A stretch of 35,455 bases of DNA. Origin: Phycisphaerales bacterium. GTDB taxonomy: Bacteria; Planctomycetota; Phycisphaerae; Phycisphaerales; SM1A02. Numbering within the stretch: position 1 is the stretch's first letter; each line of letters starts with the position of its first letter. The position numbers were made by a program, and so were the translations under genes. The notes under the pieces are model-generated. The model had not been told where the DNA came from and did not search any database. It saw nothing but the letters and a program-made list of their open reading frames with translations. The stretch lies in NCBI GenBank assembly GCA_014237965.1, contig JABABZ010000006.1, positions 1 to 35,455 on the forward strand, in the 5' to 3' direction. Shown here one piece after another: positions 7,916 to 16,424 of this stretch.

Positions 7916-10900
7916 ATGGGAATGACGACGTCGAAGACCCATGAAAGGCCTGGATCATCGTCGATTCCATCGAGTTCGTCTTCACGATTGGAAGCGAATC
8001 TCAGTGCGCTCGGGCCTCAGAACCACGCCGCCGCCGAGGCGATTCGATCATCGGCGGATCTTCCCATCGAGTTGGAGACGGCCGAGGATGGACGGCTCAC
8101 CGGCGTCTGGCAGGGGCGTCGACTCGCCAGTGCCCGTCGACCCGGGGAAGAGACGGCTCGCCTCATCGGCGACATCGACTATCGCGAGTCCGCATGCATC
8201 GTGGTGGCGGGATTCGGATTGGGAGATCATGTCGAAGCGATCGCCAGGCGTCTCGGTCGGACCGGCGTGCTTCTGGTGCTCGAAACGGATACGGCGCTCT
8301 TGAAGGCGGTCATGTCGAGATTCGATCTGACCGACTGGTTCAACCGGAGCCGACTCCTGCTCCGCGTGGATGAGAACGATGCGGCCGGGCTGGCGCTGGG
8401 ACTTCGCGGCTTCGAGTCGATCCTGATGCTTGGAACCTCGATCATCGAACATCCGCCGAGTCGAAGTCGTCTGAGCGACGCGACCGCCGTCTTCACTCGT
8501 TCGCTCGTCGACATCACCGCGACCGCTCGAACATCGATCTACACCGCATTGACCAGATGCAGTTCCACGATCGAGAACCAGCTTGCGAATCTCGATCGAT
8601 ACGCGATCGGATCCGGCATCGACGAACTCGCCGGCATCGCGGCAGGGCGTCTGGGAATCGTGGTCAGTGCGGGGCCGAGCCTTCGGAGGAACCTTCCGCT
8701 CCTCGCCGCCCCCGGAGTTCGTGATCGATGCGTGATCGTGGCGACGCAGACCACGCTCAAACCACTCCTGGCTGCCGGAGTCGCTCCCCACTTCGTCACC
8801 GCGCTCGACTATCACCCGATCTCGCGTCGCTTCTACGAGGGCATCGATCCCGTGGCGGTCGAGAACACCGAACTGATCATCGATTCGAAGGTGCATCGAG
8901 CGGTTCCCGAGGCGTGGCCGGGCAGGATCCGGTGCATTCCATCGCCGGAGCTGGATCAGTTCCTCGGCCCGCTGGCGGATGGTCATCCTCCGCTCGAAGC
9001 GTCGGCGACGGTCGCTCATCTGGCGTACGTGCTGGCACGTCACCTCGGTTGTGATCCGGTGGCGTTGATCGGGCAGGATCTCGGTTTCACCGACGGCCTC
9101 TACTACGCGCCAGGAACCGCGATCCATGACGTCTGGCTTCCGGAGCTCAACGCATTCAACACGATCGAGACCATGGAGTGGGAACGAATCGTCCGGCATC
9201 GCACCCACCTCGCGGAACGCGAGGACGTTCACGGGCGTCGCATCTTCACCGATGCGCAGATGTTGAACTACCTCCAGTTGTTCGAGATGCGGTTCACCGC
9301 CGATGTCGCATCGGGCCTGACCGTGATCGATGCGACCGAAGGAGGAGTACGGAAAGCCGGTGCCGACGCCCGGACCCTCGCAGACACGCTGGCCACCCAT
9401 GCGGGCTCAGAGCGAGAAGCCGTTCATCTCCCGCGGGCGAGCGAGGCCGATCCGACGCGACGTCCCGCCTTGATGAAGCGGCTCGAAGGGCTCGCCACGG
9501 AGATCAAGGAGGTCTCGAAGGCCTCCGACGAGACTCTGGAGATTCTCCGTTCCATGCTCGCAGCGCAGCGCGACGAACGTCGGATGAACCGCTTGTTCGA
9601 TCGACTCGCCACCATGCAGGAACTCGTTGCCGAGCGGGAGTCCGCGAGGAAGATCATCGACATCATCAATCAGGTCGGTGTCTACAAGAGAATGCGGGCG
9701 GATCGGCGGATCGAACTCTCGACCGATCTCGAACCTCACGAGAAACAACGGGCCGAGATCGAACGGGACATCGTCAACGTCGAATGGACCCGCGATGCAT
9801 CGAATCTGCTGGTTGATCTGATCGATCGCACCGGCGAGTCGATCCGCACCGGCGAATTCGTGGAACCAGCGCAGGATCTGACGGTCATCGAGCGAACCGC
9901 GGGAATCCAGCCTGCAGACACCAGCGAGGCGACCGTGATCGCGGTGGTCCCGGTGGATCCGGCGTTCGGTGGGACCGGCGTGTCTCGGAGTCTGGGATCG
10001 AATCTGGCCGATCGGTCCGTCTTTCGCCGCACGCTCGAACGCCTCGGAACCGCGACTGGAATCAAGGCGATCGTCCTGCTGGTGCCCGACGATTTCGATG
10101 TCGAAGACGCCTTCGATCCAACGCAGGTCGGGCTTCCGGTGGAGATCCACCGGTGCGGTGCACGCGTGTTCGGCCCGGAGCACGAAGCCATCCGTGTGGC
10201 GAGAGCGGTGGCGCCGACATCCTGGCGGGGTGGCATCCACGGGCTCACGGCGTTCGATGAAGTGTTGGCCCCCGGACCCACCGCCGAAGTGATGGAAGAA
10301 CTCGACGCCGATGCGGCGCTGTTGGTCGGGCCGGACTGGTCGCTCCTTCCCATCACCGGTCGCGGAGGCGTCGACGAACTGGTTCAGAGGTTCAGCGAAC
10401 GACCGAAGTCACCCTACGTGTTCGCTCAGGGGCCTCCGGGTCTGGCGGCGATGATCATCGGTCGGAGCACCGTGCATGCGATGGCGAATCGCCGATCCCG
10501 ATTCGCAACGATCGGGCATCTGCTTGGATATCGATCCGAGCGACCGCAGGGTGATCAGATCGTGGGGGATCTCTGTGTGTCGACCGACCCGACGGTGCGA
10601 AGTGCCATCGGTCGATTCACCGTCGATTCTCCGCGCCAGTTCATGAGGATTGGAAGAGCGATCGAGCCACTGGTCAGAGATGACCGGGCCGTCGAGCCGG
10701 ATGCCGCGGAACTCGCCGTCCGAATGGAGCATCGGATCATGACTGGTCCGTTGCTCTCTCCGCAGTTTCTTCGGGTGGAACTGACCACGGGCCGCGTCGG
10801 CGTGCACGCTGGAACGCCGCATGCCGGCGAGATCCAACGGGCGCCGATGGAGGAGTCGACCTTCCGGCGCATCGTCGAGTCACTCGGGAAGACCGGCGAT

Positions 10901-11614
10901 TCGACGCTGTTCCTGGATGGCGTCGGGGACCCACTTCTGCATCCGCGATTCGATGAATTCATCGAGATCGCGATCGATGCGGGCGTGCGGGTGGTCTCGC
11001 TTCGAACGGATCTGGCGGTCTCCGAAGACGTCGTTGATCGCCTTCTCGCGACCCGGGTCGGTGTGGTCGAGGTGGACCTCGATGCCGAGACGGCGGAGAC
11101 GCATCGACTCCTGCACGGCCCCGGCCACTTCGAACGAGTGATCTCGAATCTCGAACGATTGATCGCGGGCCGGAGGCGACTCGGTCCTTCGGTCGATGCG
11201 CCGTTGCCCATCGAACTGGACTTCGCACTTCCCTGGATCGTGCCGAGGTGCGTCCGACGGGTCGAGAACATCGCGGAGATCCCCGAGTTCTTCGAGCGAT
11301 GGCGACGAAGACTGGGCGTGGCGGTGATCGACGGGCCGGTCCGGTGGCCGGAATCCTATGGGGTCGATCCGGACCCGCTCAGTCGCACCTGGCCTCCGGC
11401 GCGGTACGACGAGGCCGTGAACGCCACCCGGATGACGATTCTCGCGGATGGATCCGTTCCGTCCGCGGAGACCGACTTGTTCGGTTCGACGAGCGTGGGA
11501 ATGGTCGGCGAGCGTTCGCTCCAGGACCTGTGGCAGGAAGTGGTGCAGATTCGCCGTCGAGACTCCGACGGCCGTTCGGGAACATCCATCCCATTCCAGC
11601 CGGCGAGGTCCTGA
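7916..11614 (+). CDS. Three-part fusion: Maf (DUF115) glycosyltransferase + nucleotidyltransferase-like + cysteine-less radical-SAM/SPASM-like
   Basis: 1,232 residues, started at ATG 7916 after a strong GAGGAGGTG. Residues about 15-440 match motility accessory factor (Maf) proteins, which transfer nonulosonic acids to flagellin. Seen: VVAGFGLGDH, VVSAGPSLRRNLPLL (S251-L256 is the DUF115 nucleotide-site motif) and LIGQDLGFTDGLYYAPGT. Residues 480-650 are helical and charged. Residues 670-890 resemble a SpsF-type cytidylyltransferase (FGGTGVSRSLG, VFRRTLERLG, ALLVGPDWSLL). Residues 950-1130 follow a radical-SAM barrel (FLDGVGDPLLHPRFDEFIEI; VEVDLDAETAETHRLLHGP), but the CxxxCxxC positions are G959, V963 and G966. 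The SPASM-like end (residues 1173-1232) has SVPSAETD where cysteines are expected. NeuA-, NeuB- and NeuC-family genes follow. The Maf assignment is firm; roles of the later domains are inference. Confidence 0.85.
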   Translation: MGMTTSKTHERPGSSSIPSSSSSRLEANLSALGPQNHAAAEAIRSSADLPIELETAEDGRLTGVWQGRRLASARRPGEETARLIGDIDYRESACIVVAGFGLGDHVEAIARRLGRTGVLLVLETDTALLKAVMSRFDLTDWFNRSRLLLRVDENDAAGLALGLRGFESILMLGTSIIEHPPSRSRLSDATAVFTRSLVDITATARTSIYTALTRCSSTIENQLANLDRYAIGSGIDELAGIAAGRLGIVVSAGPSLRRNLPLLAAPGVRDRCVIVATQTTLKPLLAAGVAPHFVTALDYHPISRRFYEGIDPVAVENTELIIDSKVHRAVPEAWPGRIRCIPSPELDQFLGPLADGHPPLEASATVAHLAYVLARHLGCDPVALIGQDLGFTDGLYYAPGTAIHDVWLPELNAFNTIETMEWERIVRHRTHLAEREDVHGRRIFTDAQMLNYLQLFEMRFTADVASGLTVIDATEGGVRKAGADARTLADTLATHAGSEREAVHLPRASEADPTRRPALMKRLEGLATEIKEVSKASDETLEILRSMLAAQRDERRMNRLFDRLATMQELVAERESARKIIDIINQVGVYKRMRADRRIELSTDLEPHEKQRAEIERDIVNVEWTRDASNLLVDLIDRTGESIRTGEFVEPAQDLTVIERTAGIQPADTSEATVIAVVPVDPAFGGTGVSRSLGSNLADRSVFRRTLERLGTATGIKAIVLLVPDDFDVEDAFDPTQVGLPVEIHRCGARVFGPEHEAIRVARAVAPTSWRGGIHGLTAFDEVLAPGPTAEVMEELDADAALLVGPDWSLLPITGRGGVDELVQRFSERPKSPYVFAQGPPGLAAMIIGRSTVHAMANRRSRFATIGHLLGYRSERPQGDQIVGDLCVSTDPTVRSAIGRFTVDSPRQFMRIGRAIEPLVRDDRAVEPDAAELAVRMEHRIMTGPLLSPQFLRVELTTGRVGVHAGTPHAGEIQRAPMEESTFRRIVESLGKTGDSTLFLDGVGDPLLHPRFDEFIEIAIDAGVRVVSLRTDLAVSEDVVDRLLATRVGVVEVDLDAETAETHRLLHGPGHFERVISNLERLIAGRRRLGPSVDAPLPIELDFALPWIVPRCVRRVENIAEIPEFFERWRRRLGVAVIDGPVRWPESYGVDPDPLSRTWPPARYDEAVNATRMTILADGSVPSAETDLFGSTSVGMVGERSLQDLWQEVVQIRRRDSDGRSGTSIPFQPARS

Positions 11615-11677
11615 CATGGGTTCTTCCTCGTCCAGTCCTCCGGGACGATTCAGCGGTTCGCATCGAGGTCTTCAGGC

Positions 11678-12442
11678 ATGAACGACGACGGCATCAAGAA
11701 CAACTGGGATCGCATCGCCACCGCGGTGGTGCTCGGTCGGGCGGGAAGCAAGGGGCTGCCTCGGAAGCACGTCCGTCTGGTGGCAGGCGTCCCGATGATC
11801 GCTCGGAGCGTGGGGCATGCATTGGCCGCACGGTCGGTCGGGCGCGTCCTCTGTTCCACGGACGGTGAAGCGATCGCCAGTGCCGCTGCGGCGGTCGGCG
11901 CGGAGATCGTCGATCGCCCCGCGTCGCTCGCCGGCGACCTGGCGACGGTCGATTCCGCCGTTCGACAGGCGGTGGAAACCGTGGAAGACACGTCGGAGAT
12001 CGTGGTCATCCTCTACGGGAACATTCCGGTTCGACCTGCAGGTCTCATCGACCGAGCGGTGGCCCGACTCGTCGAGACCGATGCGGACAGCGTGCAGAGC
12101 TACTCTTCAGTCGGCAAGCACCATCCGTTCTGGACCTGCCGGGTCGACGACGAAGGACGCGTCGGCGCCTGGGAGGAGAACGATGTCTTCCGAAGGCAGG
12201 ATCTTCCGGCGGCGTACATCCCTGACGGCGGGGTCATCGCGGTGAAACGCGAATCCTTGTTCCAGATCGATCCGGCCCGGCCTCATGCCTTCCTCGGACT
12301 CGATCGCCGGGGCGTGCTCAACCCGCGTGGATCGGTGATCGACGTCGATGACGAGATCGACCTTCTCGTGGCGGAGGCGATTCTCCAACGCTCCCAGAGC
12401 GATCACGGAGTCGCCGAGGCCCGGTCCGGAGTGCATGCATGA
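11678..12442 (+). CDS. neuA: CMP-nonulosonic acid cytidylyltransferase (NeuA family)
   Basis: 254 residues. The enzyme activates a nine-carbon keto acid with CTP to give the CMP-sugar. The N-terminal nucleotide-binding signature is VVLGRAGSKGLPRKHV (residues 17-32), a mild variant of the usual IPARGGSKGIPRKN. LCSTDGEAIASAA, VILYGNIPVRPAGLIDRAV and the C-terminal IDVDDEIDLLVAEAIL match the family's sugar and metal-binding segments. Whether the product is CMP-Neu5Ac, CMP-legionaminate or a relative cannot be read from the sequence. A GAGG lies 13 bases before ATG 11678, 63 bases after the stop of the Maf fusion gene. Its stop overlaps the neuB start (ATGA), so the two are probably translationally coupled. 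Confidence 0.88.
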   Translation: MNDDGIKNNWDRIATAVVLGRAGSKGLPRKHVRLVAGVPMIARSVGHALAARSVGRVLCSTDGEAIASAAAAVGAEIVDRPASLAGDLATVDSAVRQAVETVEDTSEIVVILYGNIPVRPAGLIDRAVARLVETDADSVQSYSSVGKHHPFWTCRVDDEGRVGAWEENDVFRRQDLPAAYIPDGGVIAVKRESLFQIDPARPHAFLGLDRRGVLNPRGSVIDVDDEIDLLVAEAILQRSQSDHGVAEARSGVHA

Positions 12443-13479
12443 TGCAGGCCCAACTCCGCATCGGCGAACGCTCGATCGGAGCGGCGTCACCGACCTACAT
12501 CATCGCGGAGATCGGCGTCAATCATGACGGCAGCGTCGAGCGCGGTCTCGAGTTGATCGATGCGGCGGCGGGAGCCGGGGTGGATGCCGTGAAGTTCCAG
12601 TGGTTCGAGGCCGACCGACTGGTGGGTGATCCGAATGCGGTCGCCGCCTATCAGCGCCGGTCGAAGATTGACGATCAGCGAGCCATGTTGCAGGGTCTCG
12701 AGATCGATGCGGCGGGAATGGAGCGATTCATCCAGGCGTCTCATGATGCCGGACTGGATGCGCTGGTGACCGTGTTCAGCGTCGAACTCGTGAGTGTCGC
12801 CAGATCACTCGCCTGGAATGCCTGGAAGACGGCATCGCCGGATCTCGTGCACCGACCGCTTCTTGAAGCGCTCGCCGAAGATGGGAGGCCGATGCTGGTC
12901 TCCACCGGCGCGGCCGATCTTGAAGAGGTCCGTCGCACCGATCAGTGGTTTCCCGAGGCACCCATCGCATTCCTGCATTGCGTCAGCGCCTATCCGACTC
13001 CGGAATCGGAAGCGTCACTCGGAGCGATCGGAAGCATCGCCGACGCGACAGGCCGTCCCGTCGGTTACAGCGATCACACGACTCTGGAGACCACCGGGGG
13101 GCTCGCGGTCGCCGCCGGCGCTCGCCTCCTCGAGAAGCATCTCACCTGGAATCGATCCGCCGAAGGCCCGGATCACGCGGTGAGTCTCGATCCGGAAGGT
13201 CTGACTCGGTTCGTCGACTTCAGCAGGAGGGCTCGGGAGGCGTTGGGAACTGGGGTCAAGAAGGCATCGACGATCGAATCCGATGTTCGAAGCGTGGCGC
13301 GACAGTCGGTGCGGGCGGCACGAGAACTCCGACCGGGTGTGGTGCTTGCGGCGAGCGATCTGGCCGTGAAGCGACCTGCCGACGGCCTTGAACCCTGGCG
13401 ACTGGACGAGATCGTGGGGCGGACCCTCCGAACGACCCTCGAACCGGATGCGCCGATCCGTGAAGAGGATCTCGCGTGA
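12439..13479 (+). CDS. neuB: Nonulosonic acid synthase (NeuB family)
   Basis: 346 residues, the normal length. It condenses phosphoenolpyruvate with ManNAc or a related hexosamine to form the nine-carbon acid. Seen in order: AEIGVNHDGSVERGLELIDA and DAVKFQWFEAD (TIM-barrel start), STGAADLEEV, HCVSAYPTPESEASLGAI, VGYSDHTTLE and LLEKHLTWNRSAEGPDHA, all family hallmarks. A C-terminal SAF/antifreeze-like domain follows (about residues 285-346, SVRAARELRPGVVL to KRPADGLEPW). ATG 12439 overlaps the neuA stop; ATG 12442 is the next codon and equally possible. The phosphate-binding segment reads KTASPDL rather than the commoner K(I/V)ASGD, a small deviation. Confidence 0.92.
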   Translation: MMQAQLRIGERSIGAASPTYIIAEIGVNHDGSVERGLELIDAAAGAGVDAVKFQWFEADRLVGDPNAVAAYQRRSKIDDQRAMLQGLEIDAAGMERFIQASHDAGLDALVTVFSVELVSVARSLAWNAWKTASPDLVHRPLLEALAEDGRPMLVSTGAADLEEVRRTDQWFPEAPIAFLHCVSAYPTPESEASLGAIGSIADATGRPVGYSDHTTLETTGGLAVAAGARLLEKHLTWNRSAEGPDHAVSLDPEGLTRFVDFSRRAREALGTGVKKASTIESDVRSVARQSVRAARELRPGVVLAASDLAVKRPADGLEPWRLDEIVGRTLRTTLEPDAPIREEDLA

Positions 13480-14588
13480 TGCGGAGGATCGCGGTGATCA
13501 CCGGCTCACGGGCGGACTTCGGACTGCTCCGAAGCACCATCGACGCCGTGGAGGCGCACCCGGATCTCGAGTTGCAGATCGTCGCGTCGGGCGCACATCT
13601 GCTTCCTCCCGATCGCACCATCGAGGAGGTGCGGTCTCAGGTCCGAGTCGACGCCGTCGTTGAAATGCAGAAGCCGGAGGTCTTCGGAAGATCCGCGGAT
13701 GCCGCCGCGCTCGGTCGCGGTGTGTCGGGATTCGCGGAGGTGTTCGATCGAATCGATCCGCAGGTGGTGTTGGTCCTCGGCGATCGAATCGAAGCCTTGG
13801 CGGCGGCGAGCGCGGCGAGCATCGGGGGTCGGACGCTGGCCCATGTGCACGGAGGCGATCGAGCCGAGGGTGTGGCGGACGAAGCGATGCGCCATGCGAT
13901 CACGAAGCTGGCACACCTCCATTTCGCCGCGACCGAGGAAAGCGGCGAGCGAATTCGCCGGTTGGGTGAGGCGCCGCCCACGGTGCACGTGGTCGGAAGT
14001 CCCGCGATCGATGGTCTCGAAGAGATGGCGTCACTGGACGACGCCCGTCATGCCGCCTGGGGAAGTCCGTCGGCCGTTCTCCTGATGCACGGCGCCGGGC
14101 AGTCTCCGGCGACCGAACGCCGGTGGGTGGAGGTCGCCCTCCAAGGGGTTCGGCGGCATGGTCCCGTCGCGGTTCTTCGGCCCAATCAGGACCCGGGAAG
14201 CGAATTCGTCGAGCAGGCGCTGATGGCCGTCGAGACGGATCCAGACATCGAAGTCATCGGTCATCTCGACCGTCCGTCGTTCATCGGGCTTCTTCGGCGA
14301 GCGGATGTTCTGGTCGGAAACTCGAGCGCGGGGCTCATCGAGGCCGCGGCGCTGGGATGTCCGGCGGTGAATCTCGGACCGCGTCAGGCGGGTCGCGAAC
14401 GTCCGGCTTCGGTCATCGAGGTCGATACCCCGGACGTCGATCGGATCGCGCGTGCAATCGAGGAAGCCGTCTCGGGAAGGACGTCGTGCGACCATCCGTA
14501 CGGGAGTGGTGGCGCCGGAGGTAGAATCGCCGCCGTGCTCGGTCAGTGGGCGATCGAAGGCCCGCCGCGCAAGCGGAACGCGTTCTGA
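13479..14588 (+). CDS. neuC: Hydrolysing UDP-GlcNAc 2-epimerase (NeuC family)
   Basis: 369 residues with the GT-B fold of hydrolysing 2-epimerases, which convert UDP-GlcNAc (or a modified derivative) to free ManNAc-type sugar and UDP. Seen: AVITGSRADFGLLRSTIDA at the start, VLVLGDRIEALAAASAA, LAHVHGGDRAEGVADEAMRH, VLRPNQDPGS, VLVGNSSAGLIEAAALGCPA and a C-terminal DHPYGSGGAGGRI, all typical of NeuC. ATG 13479 overlaps the neuB stop as TGATG; a GTG at 13476 is also in frame. With NeuB and NeuA this completes a three-step route from a UDP-hexosamine to a CMP-nonulosonic acid. No extra aminotransferase or dehydratase is nearby, which mildly favours a Neu5Ac-type over a legionaminic-type product. 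Confidence 0.92.
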   Translation: MRRIAVITGSRADFGLLRSTIDAVEAHPDLELQIVASGAHLLPPDRTIEEVRSQVRVDAVVEMQKPEVFGRSADAAALGRGVSGFAEVFDRIDPQVVLVLGDRIEALAAASAASIGGRTLAHVHGGDRAEGVADEAMRHAITKLAHLHFAATEESGERIRRLGEAPPTVHVVGSPAIDGLEEMASLDDARHAAWGSPSAVLLMHGAGQSPATERRWVEVALQGVRRHGPVAVLRPNQDPGSEFVEQALMAVETDPDIEVIGHLDRPSFIGLLRRADVLVGNSSAGLIEAAALGCPAVNLGPRQAGRERPASVIEVDTPDVDRIARAIEEAVSGRTSCDHPYGSGGAGGRIAAVLGQWAIEGPPRKRNAF

Positions 14589-14634
14589 ACAGACGGGCCC
14601 TCCGCCACCTTCGAACCCCTCCTGGACTTCCTTG

Positions 14635-15291
14635 ATGCGAGAGAATGCCGGATCCGTCACCTCCCGGACCGCCACGGTCGAACTGCCCCTGCTCGTGGAC
14701 ACTCCGGACGCTTGGGCGGAGGCGGCGCTTCGCGAGCCCTGCGCCCTCCTGAACGATCACGCCCATCTGGAGAAGAAAGCCGCTCAGAACGCGCTCGAGC
14801 TCCTGCACCGATGGCCGGAACCGACGCCTCCCGACAACTGGGTGGTGGCGATGACCGCAGTGGCCCGAGACGAGGTCGAGCACCTCGCACTCGTCGTCCG
14901 GCTTCTCTCCAGGCGGGGAGGGCGGCTGACCAAGTCGCATCGAAACGACTACGCGGCGGCGCTTCGTGGATTGATCCGTCGCGGTGGCGACGAGGAGACC
15001 ATCGATCGCCTGATGATCTCGGCGCTGATCGAGGCGAGATCCTGCGAGCGATTCGAGATCCTGTCACGAGTGGCGACGGACGAGGCCCTGGCCAAGGTGT
15101 ACAAGGCGCTTTGGGCGAGCGAGAAGGGGCACTATCTGTCCTTCATCGATCTGGCACGGCAGGTCGCCGCGCTCGAAGGCGATGACGAGGCGGCCGCGGT
15201 GGAGGATCGCTGGCAGTCGATGCTGGTGGAGGAGCGAACCATCATCATGAATCAGAAACCGGGTCCACGGATGCACTCCTGGGTGGTCTGA
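14635..15291 (+). CDS. miaE: tRNA-(2-methylthio-N6-isopentenyl-adenosine) hydroxylase, MiaE family
   Basis: 218 residues forming a ferritin-like diiron helical bundle. MiaE hydroxylates the isopentenyl group on the modified A37 of tRNAs reading U-starting codons. Seen: LLNDHAHLEKKAAQNAL with ligand E46, the ExxH at E80-H83 (RDEVEHLALV), EARSCERF with E133 and E138, and the second ExxH at E163-H166 (ASEKGHYLSF). These are the expected diiron ligands. The C-terminus ends near RMHSW, as in relatives. The ATG 14635 start is the first that leaves a sensible N-terminus; no good Shine-Dalgarno sequence precedes it. It lies 46 bases after neuC and may be co-transcribed without being functionally linked. 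Confidence 0.87.
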   Translation: MRENAGSVTSRTATVELPLLVDTPDAWAEAALREPCALLNDHAHLEKKAAQNALELLHRWPEPTPPDNWVVAMTAVARDEVEHLALVVRLLSRRGGRLTKSHRNDYAAALRGLIRRGGDEETIDRLMISALIEARSCERFEILSRVATDEALAKVYKALWASEKGHYLSFIDLARQVAALEGDDEAAAVEDRWQSMLVEERTIIMNQKPGPRMHSWVV

Positions 15292-15430
15292 GACTGTTCT
15301 CGGGCCTCGCACGCGTCGACGCGGACTCCCAGACCGATCAGTCCGAACCGATCGCGGGGGTTGGGGGTGCTCTGCGGGAAGAGCATGAAGGAGCCTCGTC
15401 TCCCGGCCGATTTTCTGAGGTCGGGGTGTG

Positions 15431-16369
15431 ATGAATTCGGCTCCTGAGGCCGAGGCGGACCACGACGAAGGAAAGCCCGACGAGGACTTCGAAATGGACC
15501 ATGGCATCCAGAACGACCGGAACGACGTGGCACTGGAAGCAGTGCGGAAAATCAGTCACATCGCCACGCTTCCCGAGGTGACGGTTCGAATCATCGAGCT
15601 CGTTGAAGACTCCTCGTCGAGCGCCCGTGATCTCCATGCCATGATCTCGAGCGATCCGGCGCTCACCGCTCGCATGCTCAAGGTGGTCAACTCGGCTTTC
15701 TACGGACTTCCGAGACAGATCGCCTCGATCAATCGGGCGGTGTCGCTCCTGGGCCTCAACGCGGTCAAGAACATCGCGGTGGCCGCGAGTCTGGCGAAGC
15801 TCTTCCGCGGGGGCGAACTCGGGCCCCATTTCGATGCCCACGACCTCTGGCTTCACTCCTGCGTCACGGCGAGCACGGCGAGAATCATCGCGAACTCGAA
15901 TCGAAAGAACGCCGTCGACGAGGCCTTCCTCGCCGGCCTCATCCACGATGTCGGGGTGCTCGTCGAGCTTCAGAGCGACCGTGCACGATTCGCGGAAGCC
16001 GTCGAGCGAGCCGCGGCCGGACGCGACCTCCGGGAGTGCGAACGGGAGTGTCTCGGGAACGATCACGAGGGATTCGGTGCGGCGCTGTGCGAACACTGGA
16101 AGTTTCCGTCGAGCCTGGTCTGGGCCGCGGGGCACCATCACGACCCCGTTTCGGTGCCGCCGGCCAATCGCGATCTGCCCATGATCGTTCATGTCGCGGA
16201 TCGAATCGCGGCCGAAGTCAGCGGCGGTTTCACGCTTGACCTGCAGGCGGGAGGGATCGCTCCGGAAGCGCTGGATTTCCTGGGGCTTGACGCGGCGAGC
16301 CTCGAGGCGATTCGGGTACAGGCCACCCTGGCTGCCCGTGAGGGTGGAGAAATGCTCGCTGCAGCCTGA
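15431..16369 (+). CDS. HDOD-domain signalling protein
   Basis: 312 residues. After an acidic, probably disordered N-terminus (residues 1-30), an HDOD domain spans about residues 40-240. Seen: KISHIATLPEVTVRIIELV, LHAMISSDPALTARMLKVVNSAFYGLPRQI, SINRAVSLLGLNAVKNIAVA, and an HD pair at H172-D173 (FLAGLIHDVGVL). A later HHH cluster lies in WAAGHHHDPVS. HDOD proteins are regulatory and often act with histidine kinases or cyclic-di-GMP systems; enzymatic activity is usually absent. No partner is encoded next to it. GAGG lies upstream of ATG 15431; a GTG immediately before is also in frame. The 139 bases between miaE and this gene hold nothing I can name. Confidence 0.88.
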   Translation: MNSAPEAEADHDEGKPDEDFEMDHGIQNDRNDVALEAVRKISHIATLPEVTVRIIELVEDSSSSARDLHAMISSDPALTARMLKVVNSAFYGLPRQIASINRAVSLLGLNAVKNIAVAASLAKLFRGGELGPHFDAHDLWLHSCVTASTARIIANSNRKNAVDEAFLAGLIHDVGVLVELQSDRARFAEAVERAAAGRDLRECERECLGNDHEGFGAALCEHWKFPSSLVWAAGHHHDPVSVPPANRDLPMIVHVADRIAAEVSGGFTLDLQAGGIAPEALDFLGLDAASLEAIRVQATLAAREGGEMLAAA

Positions 16370-16391
16370 GTTTCGCGGGCTTCGATTGGCG

Positions 16392-16411
16392 AGCCCGCCC
16401 ATCGGCGGGCT
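16392..16411 (+). other. Perfect 8-bp stem-loop just upstream of the Lon-N-domain gene
   Basis: AGCCCGCC is followed by the loop CATC and then GGCGGGCT, a perfect 8-bp GC-rich hairpin 13 bases before ATG 16425. No T run follows, so a standard intrinsic terminator is unlikely. It sits between a TTGGCG (16387-16391 region) and TACCAT (16411-16416), where the spacer of a promoter would be, so an operator or attenuator role is possible. Confidence 0.4.
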
Positions 16412-16416
16412 ACCAT
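16411..16416 (+). promoter_or_regulatory. TACCAT, possible -10 box for a leaderless transcript
   Basis: TACCAT ends eight bases before ATG 16425, and no clear Shine-Dalgarno sequence lies between. Transcription from here would start at about the ATG. Its first base is the last base of the 16392-16411 hairpin. Confidence 0.35.
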
Positions 16417-16424
16417 TCGAGCAG

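Noticed and set aside
14522-14527. TAGAAT as a promoter for miaE
   Set aside because: It lies inside the conserved C-terminus of neuC and has no -35 partner; it is over 100 bases from the start.
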